From NCBI GenBank assembly GCA_905250025.1, contig CAJNOJ010000009.1, forward strand, positions 1 through 64,000: a stretch of 64,000 nucleotides of DNA. Reading direction: 5' to 3'. Origin of the DNA: Adineta ricciae. Lineage: Eukaryota; Rotifera; Eurotatoria; Adinetida; Adinetidae. The notes beneath the pieces are model-generated. The model ran no database searches, was not told where the DNA came from, and worked only from the letters and a program-made list of their open reading frames with translations. Below are positions 37,739 to 51,400 of this stretch, piece by piece. The position numbers and the translations under genes were made by a program. The number at the start of each line of letters is the position of its first letter. Position 1 is the first letter of the stretch.

Positions 37739-37744
37739 AATAAA
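37739..37744 (+). terminator. Poly(A) signal for NSUN4
   Basis: AATAAA 39 nt after the NSUN4 stop. Confidence 0.55.
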
Positions 37745-39902
37745 AAGATTGATCGACGAATCTTGAATAATGTGAAATACTCAGGATACTCAATAGAAAT
37801 ACATTGCTGAAGATAGAAGTCTTTTCTCTGTTTCTCTAGGGAGATTCAATCAATTGCCATCGTTTAAATTACTCACTTCCTCCCATACGAAAGCACTCGT
37901 TTCTTTTCTGATTAAGATAACAAAATGACATTATCCTCTCATTAAGAGGCCTCATCTGAGCCACACGAAAAATACCCATCATAATTCTTAGTTGAAATGA
38001 GTCAGTGGAAACCCCTTGCAGGCGATTGTATACTGAGAAAAGAGACCTGGATAGAACATGCATCTCAAAATGCAAGATTATTTCAAGATGTTTTGATAGT
38101 TATGTTGATCTTAGCCTCTACGTATAAAAAAGCGCATTGCACTGATAATATGATCGGAGAAATACTTAGTAAGCAATCGGATATATAGATTCATTCTTAA
38201 TGGCATCAGAATAGTATTTGTTTGTATAGGATCGTAATCATACAATGTCTACATGGTCGTTCTCAATCACATATCTATATACAATCGAATATTAACCTTC
38301 TGTTCAATATGATTTATGCTAACACAAAGGCAATGGGAATGAGATGAAGTGATGCAAAAAAACAACGTTAACACTTGACTGTATAGATCAATGTCGAATT
38401 ATTGATGACATTTGATCAGTTTTGAACTTTTCATTAACAGACATCACCTGTCGTAACATTCGAACATTGGATAGACAGCGAATAATCAATAATACCATCT
38501 CGTCGACTCACCTATCCAATCTTCACTATAACCTCGCGATTAATATTCGGTTCTATGAATCTACTCTATAATTATACTTGTGTATATTCGATTATGTCTT
38601 GAAATAATTCAATTATCTTGACACTAATCCGTGATCAACAAAAAGATGCAATCTTTCTTACTCTAAATTTGTATATCGATTCTTTGCGTATAAAATCACA
38701 TATTTAATCTTTGTAACATTTAACAGCGATGCTTAAGATCGAGAATGGCAAGGATTAAATCTTTACTAATATATGTAAATACTCGTTTGAGATCATCTGA
38801 AATGACTTTTCTATAGTAACGTAGAGTACATAAAAGGAGAAAAAACGAAAATATGTTAATGATCTATTGATCTGATTATCTATTTAACATTTTTTTTCTT
38901 CTACATCTATTTATAACTATGTACTCTCGTCGTTTCTTTCTCAAACATTTTGACAACAATGATGATTGATTGAAGGTCACATACTAGTCGGCACTTGACG
39001 CCATTTTTTTTATGATTTTATATTATTCTGCACGATATCGACCGATAAGAAAACATCATGTTAGACATTCTTTATCTTGCTAGTTATTCAACTGATCAAA
39101 TATCATCAAAAATGCGTCAGTGTCAATTGACCTTTAGGTATAAAAGCGACATGATGTAGTACAAAGAAATAGGAAACCGAGAATTTGCCAATTTTCTATA
39201 TTAGTTGTTCTTATTGGGGATATTCACAGTATAATACATCTCAATATCATTGTCAAGGATATATTTATGTAAGAAGAAGGAGCCAAGGATATATTCTTCT
39301 CACCAATGTCACGACATGTGATATTACATGAACGGTTAATGAACACCGATTTGATACATATGAGATATTTCTTTTCTTTTTGTTTTTTTCAGTCGATACA
39401 AACTTTAGTCGAAGTCTTTTGGATATATCATTTTTCTTGACATTGCAATGTGAGACAAGGTTATTGTATCAAAACGAAAATTAATTATTATTTAAATCGA
39501 TGTCTATCAGAACTTTTTTTTTTCTTTGTTTTGTGTTTCGATGTTTTAAGTAGAAGATATTTGAGAACGTTTCAACGTGTGTATGCGATGTTGACCTTCC
39601 CCGAAACAAAATGCGGCTTTTTTTTCCTGAAGTATGTTTTGTGTTTATGAAGTAGGAATAACAAAAAAAGAAAATTTTCTTTTCAAAGACTTTTTTTTTC
39701 GTCAACATTCTCTTCTCCGTGACACGATCGTATCGAACGACTAGGCATAACGAGTATGATTTCATCGTCATCGTTGTCAGATTGATTTGTTTAGAAATAG
39801 ATTATGATGGAACGCCTAAATCTTGTTTCTGTGTTTATTTAACAAACTCTATTCTTCATCTTTCGTCGTCTTTGTATTGTGTTGATTGAATTGTTCGTTC
39901 GC

Positions 39903-39951
39903 CACATGTACACATACACACACACATATGCGTGCGCACGCGCACACACAC
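39903..39951. repeat. 49-bp perfect alternating pyrimidine-purine tract (CA/CG/TA/TG)
   Basis: Every base from 39903 to 39951 alternates Y-R. The core GCGTGCGCACGC is also a perfect palindrome. Such sequence can adopt Z-DNA. Confidence 0.85.
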
Positions 39952-41068
39952 TCTCTATCCCTCCCGTTCCCTGAGAAATTAGATATTGCGTCATCTTCTA
40001 TGAACGATATGAGATCAAGTGAAGGTCAATCTTATAAAACGAAACTTGGATTGTAATCAACGATTAACATAAACGTGTTCGAAGAACAACAAACTAGACG
40101 AACTCCTGTCATGTCTTCATGACAAACACCTAATCGATAACCTATTGTGATCCATCACTTTCTCATTATATTGTTCTGCCTTCTGTATGCGTATACTTGC
40201 TTTCTCTGTACAAAAGAACGAGAAAATGAAGAGAGTGATGGCAGAACAGAATAGATGGTGGCAACAGCGCTATGGACTTTTTTCTTCTTCTTCTTCTCTT
40301 TCTCCTCTCCCTACAGTCGAGACACCGATTTCATCTTACATATATGTGTAGAGAAAGTAACTGTTCGAATACTTGATAAGACACTAACAATCGGTGAGTA
40401 AGTCTTTTTGTCGATCTTGACTCGTTCTTCTGTTTTTTCAAATTGAACAGAAGTGACAATGCTAATGAGAATTAGTGCGTCGGAGAGTAAGGAACAAGAG
40501 GAAATAGCCTTGTCGTTTTACACGTAATGAAATTTACATAACCATCTTCATTTTCCATTCTGATCGGTACCGATCAAACACTACACTATGCTAAATATAG
40601 TTTCACTCTTTTTTTTTCTTTTTCTCCTTTTCTTCTTGTGTATGTCATAAAATGAGCAAAGAACTAACTTGTCCGATCATTTATCATAATAAAATACTTT
40701 CGATCAAGTAAGATATTAAATAAACATTTCGACATATTTATAATATTTAAGAGAAAGAAGATGTCAAACTTCTAATTTCATGTTTACATATTTAGCATAA
40801 ATAATACTGATGATCTATTTCTAAATCGACATACATCTGTATAGTCTAGCCGAGATGAATCGAAACATCGATAAGCATTATTACATCTTTGTCACATCTA
40901 ATTTGTTATAGGACATACGAAACATTTATGACAACAGAAGGATACAATCAGAGGTATCGTAATTGAATTGAATAGTCTCATTTTGAATATCTTATCTTTG
41001 ATACATCTGTTCTCACTAAAGACGTATCGATCGAAGTAAATAACGATTTTTCTCTCATGTTTTAGAAA

Positions 41069-43335
41069 ATGCAGCTAGCGATTGCGCTCTACAATAATGA
41101 TGTCGATGACGAAGATGAATTAGAATTTCGTAAAGGTGATATTTTAACTGTATTGATTGAAAATCCGAATGGTCTCAACGGTTGGTGGTTATGTCAGCAT
41201 AAGGGAAAATGTGGTTTATGTCCAGGAAATCGATTAAAACTTATTTCAACAAGTACATCAACTTCATCGACAAATGAATCAAATGAACCACAACGTTCCT
41301 CTCCTTGTCTATCAACAGCTTCAGTAAGCTTCAATTATACAATCAATTCGGAAGATAATAAACGTATTTCTATTCAATTAGATGTACGATAGTTTGTCCA
41401 ATGATTATGATATTCCTGTCACAGCACCAATCTTACTATCCACAGTAACCGACGATCATGACTACGATATTCCGCAAGGATCATCAGGTGAGAGAGAAGA
41501 AACGAATTAATTTGCAAGTCAGATGAGTCAGCTGCCGCCTCATATCTTTTGAATTAAGATTTTCACAGTTAGCTGATAAACATCTGTCGGATGTAGACAA
41601 TCTTATTATTTATTGTTTAGATTTCTATTCGAATTCAAGTACTCCAACGCCAATTGATTCATCTCCTGAATCATCATCACGCTCGTCCGGAATCTATTCC
41701 ACTAATGACCTTCGTCTATCCGATCTCTCAACATCATCATCATCGTCATCATCTGAATTTCACACATTAATTCTGAACGGTAACACTCATAGTCAATTAT
41801 TATCATCGAGTAAGTTTGACTTTCGACGGTCACGACCTTCACACATTAGTATAGACCATGCTGATCATTATCAGGAAGGCGCGCGCGCGCGTGCGTTTAT
41901 GTGGTGATTAAAATAAACATCACACAGCATGCATACACATATATTTATATATTTACGAATCAAAGTACTAAACTACACATCTGTATTTATGTCTAGGTAG
42001 TCGAAAGAAACAGACGAGTTTCCTTGTAGTTGTTAATGAAGAAAAAAAAAGCAATTTGGTTGTATTGAGTATAGCTATGAATTACATAAAAAAAAAACGA
42101 AAGAAATTAATGATGTAAGATAGAGGCACATATAAGACACGTCCAGTTCATATTTTTCTCGTTAGTCACGTTTCATTGATTGTCAAGTTGTTATCTTGTG
42201 CGAAGAGAAATTTTGCTTTTTTCTTTTTTTAGCTGATATCGATCAATTACAAGTATCGTTTCGAAAATTATCGATACGTTCGTTACTTCTTGAAAAATAT
42301 CGTCAACTGCTGTTAAATTCGAATATCGAGTCAATCAATCGTCTATTTATTAATGAATGTCGAATATTTCTTCATGACTACGGTTGTTTATTAGATCGAC
42401 ATACTTATAAAATTTTCAAACAAAATTTACTCTTTGAATTGGAACATGTGACGAATAATAATCAACGAATTGTTCAATTAGCAACGCAAATCTTGCAGTT
42501 AATCAAGCCGATTCTCGAAATGCGTGTCAAACAGAAAAGTTCCAGTGTCCCATCAATACCCATTGATGTGTTCAAAAAGTTAAATCTCGAACCAATCGAA
42601 GAAATCATCAACGAAAATGAAAATAAGAAACTACCAACATCAATGTCTACAACACAAATCTATGGATCTTTTCAAAACCGTAAATCAAGTAAGACACAAC
42701 AATACAAACGACTTTTTGAAATAATCGTTAAAAGTCACTTTGCCATTATGGTGTTGACTAGAGAAAAACGATTCTCTTTTCTTGTTTTAGAAGTTCATTC
42801 TCGTACGTCACAATTACCAACATCTCGAACGTGTCATTCAAACTTTCTCTCAGAATTGAGTAACAAAGATAATCAGTCCGATGATTATGATTATATCGAC
42901 GATGATTATTCGACTGTTTCTTCAACATCTGCGGCAGATCCGTTAGTCAAATGTTACTATCGACATATTCGCGAGCACATCGCATCCATATCGATGCGTT
43001 ATACGCGTTTGTCTCAATTAAATCAACGTCCGAATGATGCAAATACAATGACAACATTAATAACGGACAGTAAAGCATTGATTATTGCTGGACATAAGCT
43101 TGTTTTTGTCTTGGAAACTTTGCATGAACATCTTCGGCATTCGACTAAACTTCAGCAAACACAAACACCATTAATCTCCCTAACGAAACAATTATGTGAC
43201 GGTTTAACATCGTTTGTTCGATTATTAAAACAATTTACAAATCAAAACTGTACAAATATGCAACAATTTCAACATGACACTCAATTAATAATGAATTCAG
43301 TCAAGAAAATTCAACAACAATGTAGTTCAATTTAA
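41069..43335 (+). CDS. BCAR1: CAS-family focal-adhesion scaffold (BCAR1/p130Cas, NEDD9, EFS)
   Basis: Non-catalytic adaptor acting downstream of FAK/Src. Exons: 41069-41323, 41382-41487, 41621-41809, 42233-42688, 42791-43335. The N-terminal SH3 domain starts IALYNNDVDDEDELEFRKGD, continues NGWWLCQHKGKCGL and ends PGNRLKL, the CAS-type SH3. A short substrate region follows with Tyr motifs YDSL, YDIP (twice) and YDYI, far fewer than the many YxxP repeats of vertebrate p130Cas, plus a Ser-rich stretch. The helical Ser-rich and FAT-like C-terminal domains end with the helix before QQQCSSI. Intron 1 (41324-41381) was placed because reading through gives a stop at 41390; it restores phase exactly. 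The 102-nt stretch 42689-42790 is open in frame but has GTAAGA/TTTTAG borders and reads unlike the rest, so I treat it as an intron. Confidence 0.88.
41879..41895. repeat. (GC)n alternating tract inside CAS intron
   Basis: GCGCGCGCGCGCGTGCG, strikingly GC-rich for this AT-rich window, in the 423-nt intron 41810-42232. Confidence 0.8.
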
Positions 43336-43560
43336 TATCTATTTTGTTTTCTCACCAGACTGCTTGTTTGTTTGTTCTCTCCTATTCTTTTTTGCTTTTG
43401 ATAACTAGTCAGGTACTGCAAAAAAGAATATACATATGAATACGACTTATTTAATAGAATGAGATATGTTTTATCTTATTAATAATTACAAATTCTTTTT
43501 CATCATGACTAGGTCACTTCTTTTCTCTTAAAAAGATGAGAACAGTTCAAGCAGGATATT

Positions 43561-44601
43561 TCAAAGTATGTGCACATCCGACAAATAGATAAAGAACAAT
43601 AACAACAAGAGGACAGTTATACGCGATCGACGATGAGTACACGCAAGGTTTTCTTTCACAGTTACAATGCCATCGTTACCAACGATTAATCTAATCCAAT
43701 CGATGTAGACACTAATTCGGGTGTAAACACCTATGTAATCACGTAGACCACAACGATAGCCATATGATATAATACCTGTCAGTATCCAACGACGTTTAGC
43801 CGTCGAAAAGTGCATAATTGGACCACCCGAATTTCCTTCGCATGTATCTAAAAAAAAACGGTACATTGTACACTTCTTTTACTCAGTTAGGATCTGTCAA
43901 TTTTCCTTACCTTTCCCTCTTCCTTGTATAGCAGCACAAAATTGTAAACGAAAGTTTTTTATTATGTGACTACATTTCGTCTCAGTACTATCGATAGCTT
44001 CCAGCAGTACTTGTCGTAGATACATGGGTGATATTAAATCTTCCCATGCTGTTATACCCCAACCGATAGCGATTAGAGATGAATGTATCAACGGATAATG
44101 TACTTGATCGGGTTCGATCACATCAGGCAGACAAATTTTTGCAATGTTCACATCGTGCGTTGGAATCGATCCATTTAGTTTAAGTAGAGCAATGTCATTT
44201 TCTTGACTGGTAAAATTCCATTTTGGATGAATGAAAACATGAGATATTAAACGTATATGACCAGCCGTACTATCTAATGTATCAATGCCCATAAACACCG
44301 AATAAGGAAAATATTCTTCTGAAATTCGTATAAAACAATGTGCTGCTGTTAAAATAAATGATTTGGATATAATGGTACCACCACAGATGTGCATGCCGGA
44401 AGAGTCACGTACGGAAATCGCCCAGCCCCAACTACGATAGGCGACGGACTCGCCACGAATCACATCTAAATTGATGTCAACATTGTTACGTGAACAGCCG
44501 CATGGATCCGTTGATTTGCAATAGAAAATTGTCGCTTGGACTAAGAATAAACTGGAGTAGTTACATATAAGAAAGAATAATGATCGAACTAGGTCAGTCA
44601 T
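43561..44601 (-). CDS. Trypsin-fold serine protease (S1A) with altered activation site
   Basis: Two exons, 44601-43911 and 43847-43561, about 325 residues. Signal peptide (SLFFLICNYSSLFLVQA), then the S1 domain. Triad residues are present: TAAHC (His57), ENDIALLKL (Asp102) and CEGNSGGP (Ser195). Asp189 (DTCEG) indicates a trypsin-like pocket. The site that should read R-IVGG reads D-VIRGE, and the usual GDSGGP is GNSGGP (Asp194 to Asn), so normal zymogen activation looks impossible. The C terminus (SRITVLLLLLFFIYLSDVHIL) is a hydrophobic tail that could be a membrane or GPI anchor signal. It is a tandem paralogue of the gene at 45399-46418, with the intron in the same place. Confidence 0.9.
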
Positions 44602-45398
44602 GAAATTTTGTCCGTTCTTTCGTATTGAATATGCCTACAATAAAGATATCAACTACTCGAATATATGTATTTGATGATAAAAGAAATACTTGCCCAGATA
44701 GGATCAATATCACATTTACTCGTTTTTTCTCTTGTTGCTCATACTCTTCAAATGCATAATGTCGAATTTTTTTCTCATCGTTTATTCTTATTCAACATTT
44801 CATTCTATTAGCATCTGTCTAAACAAAATCGAAAACTGCAGTTTCATTTTTTTCGTTCTCTTTTCTTCAGTCAATAAGCACTCAATAACAGCAAATAAGA
44901 GTAATTCTTTTAGCAGACCATATCAATATTCATTGTTTAATGCAACATAATACGTATACTCATTGTCTTCGATAGTTTGATGAAAAAAGACACTTATTGG
45001 GCAAATATTTAGTTTGTTCAATGTTATTTAAACATCGAATCTTTTCTGTATCAAAGAATAGACCTCGACAAAGAAAAGAATCAACGCATCATTAGTTAAA
45101 TATACCAATTACTATGTCTGTTTTTGTTCACGATTTGGTTAATTAAACGACAATTATTCAACAAGAATACACCTTCGAGGTTGTAACAATATACTCCGTA
45201 TTTTCGGACAATCTCCGGCGGGGTTATTCGACCGAAAAACTTCGAATGAAAGAGAGTTAATTAGAGCTGCTATGTTGTGGCATGTTTGAATATCAAACAA
45301 TCATTTGAATGAAGTCCGATTCAATATATACATATGAACCAAAGCAAGGATACCAATCTGCATAACATTACAGATTCAGATATGTATGCATAAATCTT
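44602..45398. other. Spacer between tandem proteases
   Basis: 800 bp with no coding signal. On the minus strand TTTATTGTAG ends at 44635, about 34 nt before the downstream protease start, an acceptor-like site. An open frame at 44732-44950 is AT-rich noise. Confidence 0.5.
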
Positions 45399-46418
<1,020 letters not shown>

Positions 46419-47216
46419 GATGTTTTGTCGCTATTAGTTTTCCGCAAGTCGTGTGTGTGCGTCAAGTCTTATTCTGAAAGTCTCTGAGATAACCTGTGAA
46501 TCTATGCAAAACAAGTTTATCTCAAAGTGAATAAATATCACATTGGCGCTTTCCAGTTGTAATTTGCTTCTGCCTGATTTCCTTTCTTATTACATCAACA
46601 GGAATTTGTATTTTCAAAAGTTTATTCACGCTAATAAAGATATTCTCTACAGACAACATATGAATTTCATTTACAAAATTCTGTTGATTGGAATGTATGA
46701 TAAGTATGCATCGAAAACAGCTATACAATTGTGTACAGATCAGTCAATATTTGATTTAACATCCTAAATAATACATATATTTATACCGAAAAACACAAAT
46801 GTTTCATTTACCATGATTCGAGCCACTCGCTCTACATTAGTACCAGTCTGTTCAATTTACATCACATCTGCTGTCGATACAAATAGAGAATAGAACAAAA
46901 ATGCCATTTGAGTTCGAACACTTCGTTCTTTTCCTCTTCATCTTTCTCGTTTTTTTTTCAAACTGACCTTTTTGCTCTCTCCTTACTCCGATACAATCGA
47001 TCAATTTACATGAACGATCATAAAAGACCGAAATCAACTGTTCACCTGCATACAGGACGAAAAGGTCATAGATCCGATAACCTTTTGACAATGAAATGTA
47101 CAACTAAAATCAAATTAAGCTTAGAACAGCAGATTTTTCTTCCTATGTGTTCATATTTTCATCGATATTAAACAGTAATAAACAAGACAAAAGAAAAAGA
47201 AACGAACAGACAGTTC
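46419..47216. other. Intergenic between protease and IFT27
   Basis: About 800 bp. Open frames at 46543-46767 and 46852-47171 lack any family feature and are AT-rich. Nothing else seen. Confidence 0.5.
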
Positions 47217-48125
47217 CTAGTAGTTGTCACGAGCCATTTTTTCCAATGCTCGAATGCGTGCACGGTACCGACTAGTAAATTCGCTTGCAAGATATTTGAA
47301 AATTTCACTTATACCCTTGTTATCCTTCTGAAAACAAGAAGACAACAGTCTATGATTTATATCGTCAGCGAAATTCGAACTCACAGCAGAACATTCGAAG
47401 AATCCCATCTTTCGACTATTAGCCAGTTGTTTGCCTTCTTGTGTAGTGACAACTCGAGAGTTTTCTTTGTCAATTTTATTACCAATCAAAACTCCTAGAA
47501 TGATATATTCACATTCATCATGAAATAGAAGTTTCTGTTGGACAAATGTTTACCAAATATATTATGATCACCACGAGCTTGGCTTAATTGCTCAAGCCAC
47601 ATAGCACAATTTTTGAATGAACTACGATTCGTCACATCGTACACAATGCAATACATATCCATCGTTGTCCACTAAATTGAAATAGATCTGTAGAATGATC
47701 AACCTTCTCTTTTCAAAAGACAAACATACCACATCTCTTAAAGATTCCAGATAAACAGAATTGCCCGAACTATCGAATAGGAAGAATTCCTATCACGAGA
47801 AATATCTTATGAGAAGAAAAGCACTCAAGGAAAATTTAGCAACCTACCACCACGTCATCACTATCTGGTACACGAATCTGTTTAAGCACAAGATCAGCTA
47901 AATTTGTCTAGAAAATATCAGATGAAATCTATTAGTAACTAACAATGATTTCTAATCTTACACAGTTGTACGTTTTGGGATACGATGCTGCATCGTTACC
48001 AGCAACATGACATATGGCTGTTTTACCAACGGTCATATCACCTAAAACTCAATTCGTAGAATTCTAAACTTCGAATCAATTGACAACAAACCTGCTACAA
48101 CTAGTTTTCCATGTAGAAGTACCAT
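47217..48125 (-). CDS. IFT27: Intraflagellar transport protein 27 (Rab-like small GTPase IFT27/RABL4)
   Basis: Small GTPase of the IFT-B complex, which pairs with IFT25 and helps export the BBSome and signalling proteins from cilia. Start MVLLHGKLVVAG at 48125, then G1 AGDMTVGKTA (P-loop split by the first intron), TYNC for the effector region, G3 as LFDSSGN in place of DTAGQ (IFT27 has a diverged switch II), CIVYDVTN, G4 GNKID and G5 ECSA. About seven exons with short introns. The C terminus (ALEKMARDNY) lacks a prenylation cysteine, as in IFT27. An open read-through at about 47332-47386 is an intron (donor GTGAGT, acceptor TTTTCAG). Confidence 0.92.
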
Positions 48126-48443
48126 CGTTGAACTCAGTGAATCAGAGAATATGTTTTACGAGAATAGCAGCTGTCAACCATCATGTTACGACGATGGGTA
48201 GCAATGACCTTCATTGGCAATAATATCTCGAAACAATTTCATATTATCGATCGTTGAAATAATTAAGAGAATTCCAATGATATTCAATTACTTTCGTTCT
48301 AGTGCCAATTCGGATCAAAAGAGACTACTAGTGACAATCAGATGGAATCTAATTGGTCTGGGAAATCTGCCAATGAGTCATTCTAACTCATCTGTCAATA
48401 CTGTTTTTGACATTGAGAACTTCTATTCAATTCCAATCTAAAG

Positions 48444-51400
48444 ATGGCTTCCGCAAGTTCATTTCGAATCGATCAAAGAGTTTTTATTCCTGGCAAAAGT
48501 TTAGGCACAATTGCATTCATTGGAAAAACCGAATTCGCTGATGGTACGGAATCGAATCTCTTGTCAAAATATCTCGCACGATTCTTCTAGGGGAATGGAT
48601 TGGTGTTATACTTGATGAACCAAAGGGCAAAAATAACGGAAGTGTTCGGAAAAAAGGCATGTTCACCAATTTATTCCATAGAGAATTTCCACAGCTCATT
48701 TTAGATGGATCTCTGGTCAAGTATTTCACATGTCTTGACAATCACGGTCTCTACGTTCGACCTACTCAAATTGAATTTATTATCGATGAATCAAATACAC
48801 ATCTACCTCAATCAACATCCAACCATTCAGTCAAATCGCAGTCGAATGGTTCAGAAAACGGTCAAACAAAATCATCTATCTTATCGTCAAAACAATTGAA
48901 TCATCGTACATCTACGCGAGTTTCAGGTAACCACTTATCCAATCAAATGAAATATGATCTTTTTTCTCAAATAAATAAAATCGTATATGTGTTTCTTATG
49001 ATAACATAGGATGAAATAAAAAGGATATTCAACAGGTAAACATATGTCAGCTCTATGACACTTTTGTTTTGCTCTTCTAACAATAATTAGAAGTGTAGAG
49101 ATATATTGATTAATAATTGACAATACACCTAATAGAAAAGTTCGTATAATCACTTTCGATTGATTTTCTTCTCTGAAATGATTTACGGTGATGGTTAATT
49201 GAATTTCTTATTTCAATTCTCATTATTCTTTGTCTTCTTCAAGGTTCTACCCGAACATCTCAGTCAATCGATGATAAACTATCAGCTTCTAAAGATGAGA
49301 CAAAGCAACCCTTAATATTAGAACCACAATCAAAACCAATAACTATTGTGGTAAATGTATTTCATTCAAAACATCGTAAATAATCATTGTACACTTTAGT
49401 CATCATCGGAATCTCCGACATCTGATACTGAACAGCTGATATACAATCTTCAAAACAAGATCATTGACCAAAAAGAACAAATACAAACGTTGATTGACAA
49501 GCGTCGTGATGATTTCGAAAAAATTAAAGAGTTCGAAAGAATTAAACTACAATTAGAACAAGTAATATGTTCTCTTTGTATAATTTGCTCATTCTTTTCT
49601 CAACTGAAAATTTTCGCATTCAGTTACAAGCCAATAAACACGAAGCTCAACAACGTATCAATGAATTGAACGAGAAATTTCAACAGCAAGAAACCGAACT
49701 GAATGATGTTCGAGAAAAATTTGCTGCTTATCGTGAAGAAATGGCTGACACCGAAATCCGGATTGAATCTCTAACACTCGATCTCGAAATCGCCGAAGAA
49801 AAAGTAATATCCTTCGAATTTCTTCATTCTTATAACCCTATTGGATCATAGTTGGAGATGTTAACATCGGACAATGCTGCGTTAAAGTTTAAACTTGAAG
49901 AAGTTGAATTAGAATACGATGTGATGAAAGGTGAGATGCAATTGAATGGATCGAATCATGTAGCAAATGGTCTACAGAAGAAAGCGGACGATGAACGAAC
50001 GATTAAAATGGAACAAGCGTTAATCAAGTGAATGACATAGACAATGATTGAAAGAGGTTTCATTTCTATCATTTAGACTAAGAGATTTATTATTAACCGA
50101 GAAAGCAGAAAATGAATCATTGAAAAAAGAATGTAAATTAATGGAACAAAGAGCTGATATGTTAATGAAAGAGCATGAAAATGCAAAAACTGATATTGTA
50201 ACAATGCAAGCAACGATAACTGATTTGAAAGAACAGGTAAAACACTGTTTTTATCTTGTTATGAATCAATACATGTCATGTTCACAGGTTGATATCTATG
50301 TGGGTGCTCAACAAATGGCTGATATATTAACAACCAAGAATCTTTCGCTTGAAGAACAAGTTCGAGAATTACAAGAAGAAGTGGATAATCTCGTAAGTTT
50401 GCTTTTTCTTCTATAATTGTGTTCGCTGATATATCTCATCGTCGTAGGAATCAATCTGTGACATGGATAAAGGTAAGTTCCGTGCGGACAAACATATTGA
50501 TTTACTAACAAGTTTTAAATTATCTAGAAATTGAAGAAAGTGCCAAAGAAGTCGAACAGGAACTTCGTCAAACAATTGATTTACTCCAGAATCAACTACA
50601 TGAAGTACGAAGATTGACTTTCCGATCATGAGAGTCTACTGAGAGTGTTAATTTATTTATAGAAAGAGCGACAAGTCGAACAACTTCATTATACAATTTC
50701 TGATCATGAAAGAACAATATTAAAATTTCGTGAAAGTCTAAAAAACATGCAAGTAAGATCATAGTTCCGGTTGTGCCAAAACGTTTCTTCTCATCGTTTT
50801 CCTAGACGCAAAACGAACAAACGAAAAGACAATTGGAAAAATACGATGAACAATTGAAATTAGTTGGCTCTCTTCAATCGAGCGAATTCAAAGCGAAAGT
50901 TATTGAAACGAAAACTTATGGCGAATTCATTGAAAATGAATTACGAAAAGTTCAAGTAGTGAATTTAACTCAACATATCCAATATCTGACATTATTTCTT
51001 CCGATACAAATGACAAAACGTGGTGGTGATCATGATTGTATTCTGGTTCATTTACTTATTCAACGATTAGTTGCAAAATGCGAAGTATTAATGAATGAGA
51101 CATTGAAAAAAGTTCAACGAATTGATCAAGTAATTGCGGATGATGTTTTAAGATCACATCGAGCAGAACAATGGAGTTTTACATGTAAAATTTTACAATC
51201 ATTAGCCATTTTTGCAATGATTTTAACGAAATACAACAAGTAAAGTGATCTTCATAAACTTTTCTAATTGGTTATATTTTAATTGTGTAGCGTCTTGGAA
51301 ATATGTAATTCAACTATGCTTCGTCAACTAGCAAATTCTTATCATGACCTACTATCGCATGAAAAAGCGATAGATTTTCTTCTTGAATTGCTACAAAAAG

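Larger units (their letters stand above)
37700..41068. other. 3.4 kb gene-free region upstream of the CAS gene
   Basis: The longest non-coding stretch of the window. AT-rich, with scattered stops in all frames; open frames at 37997-38188 and 39450-39771 are short and unlike coding sequence. Contains a long alternating pyrimidine-purine tract at 39903-39951 and a CTT/TTC run near 40279-40312. TTTCTCTCATGTTTTAG ends at 41065, three nt before the CAS ATG. Possibly regulatory DNA or a long 5'UTR intron of the CAS gene. Confidence 0.6.

Noticed and set aside
37997..38188. 63-codon open frame in the gene-free region
   Set aside because: No splice context, no family similarity, isolated; indistinguishable from chance.
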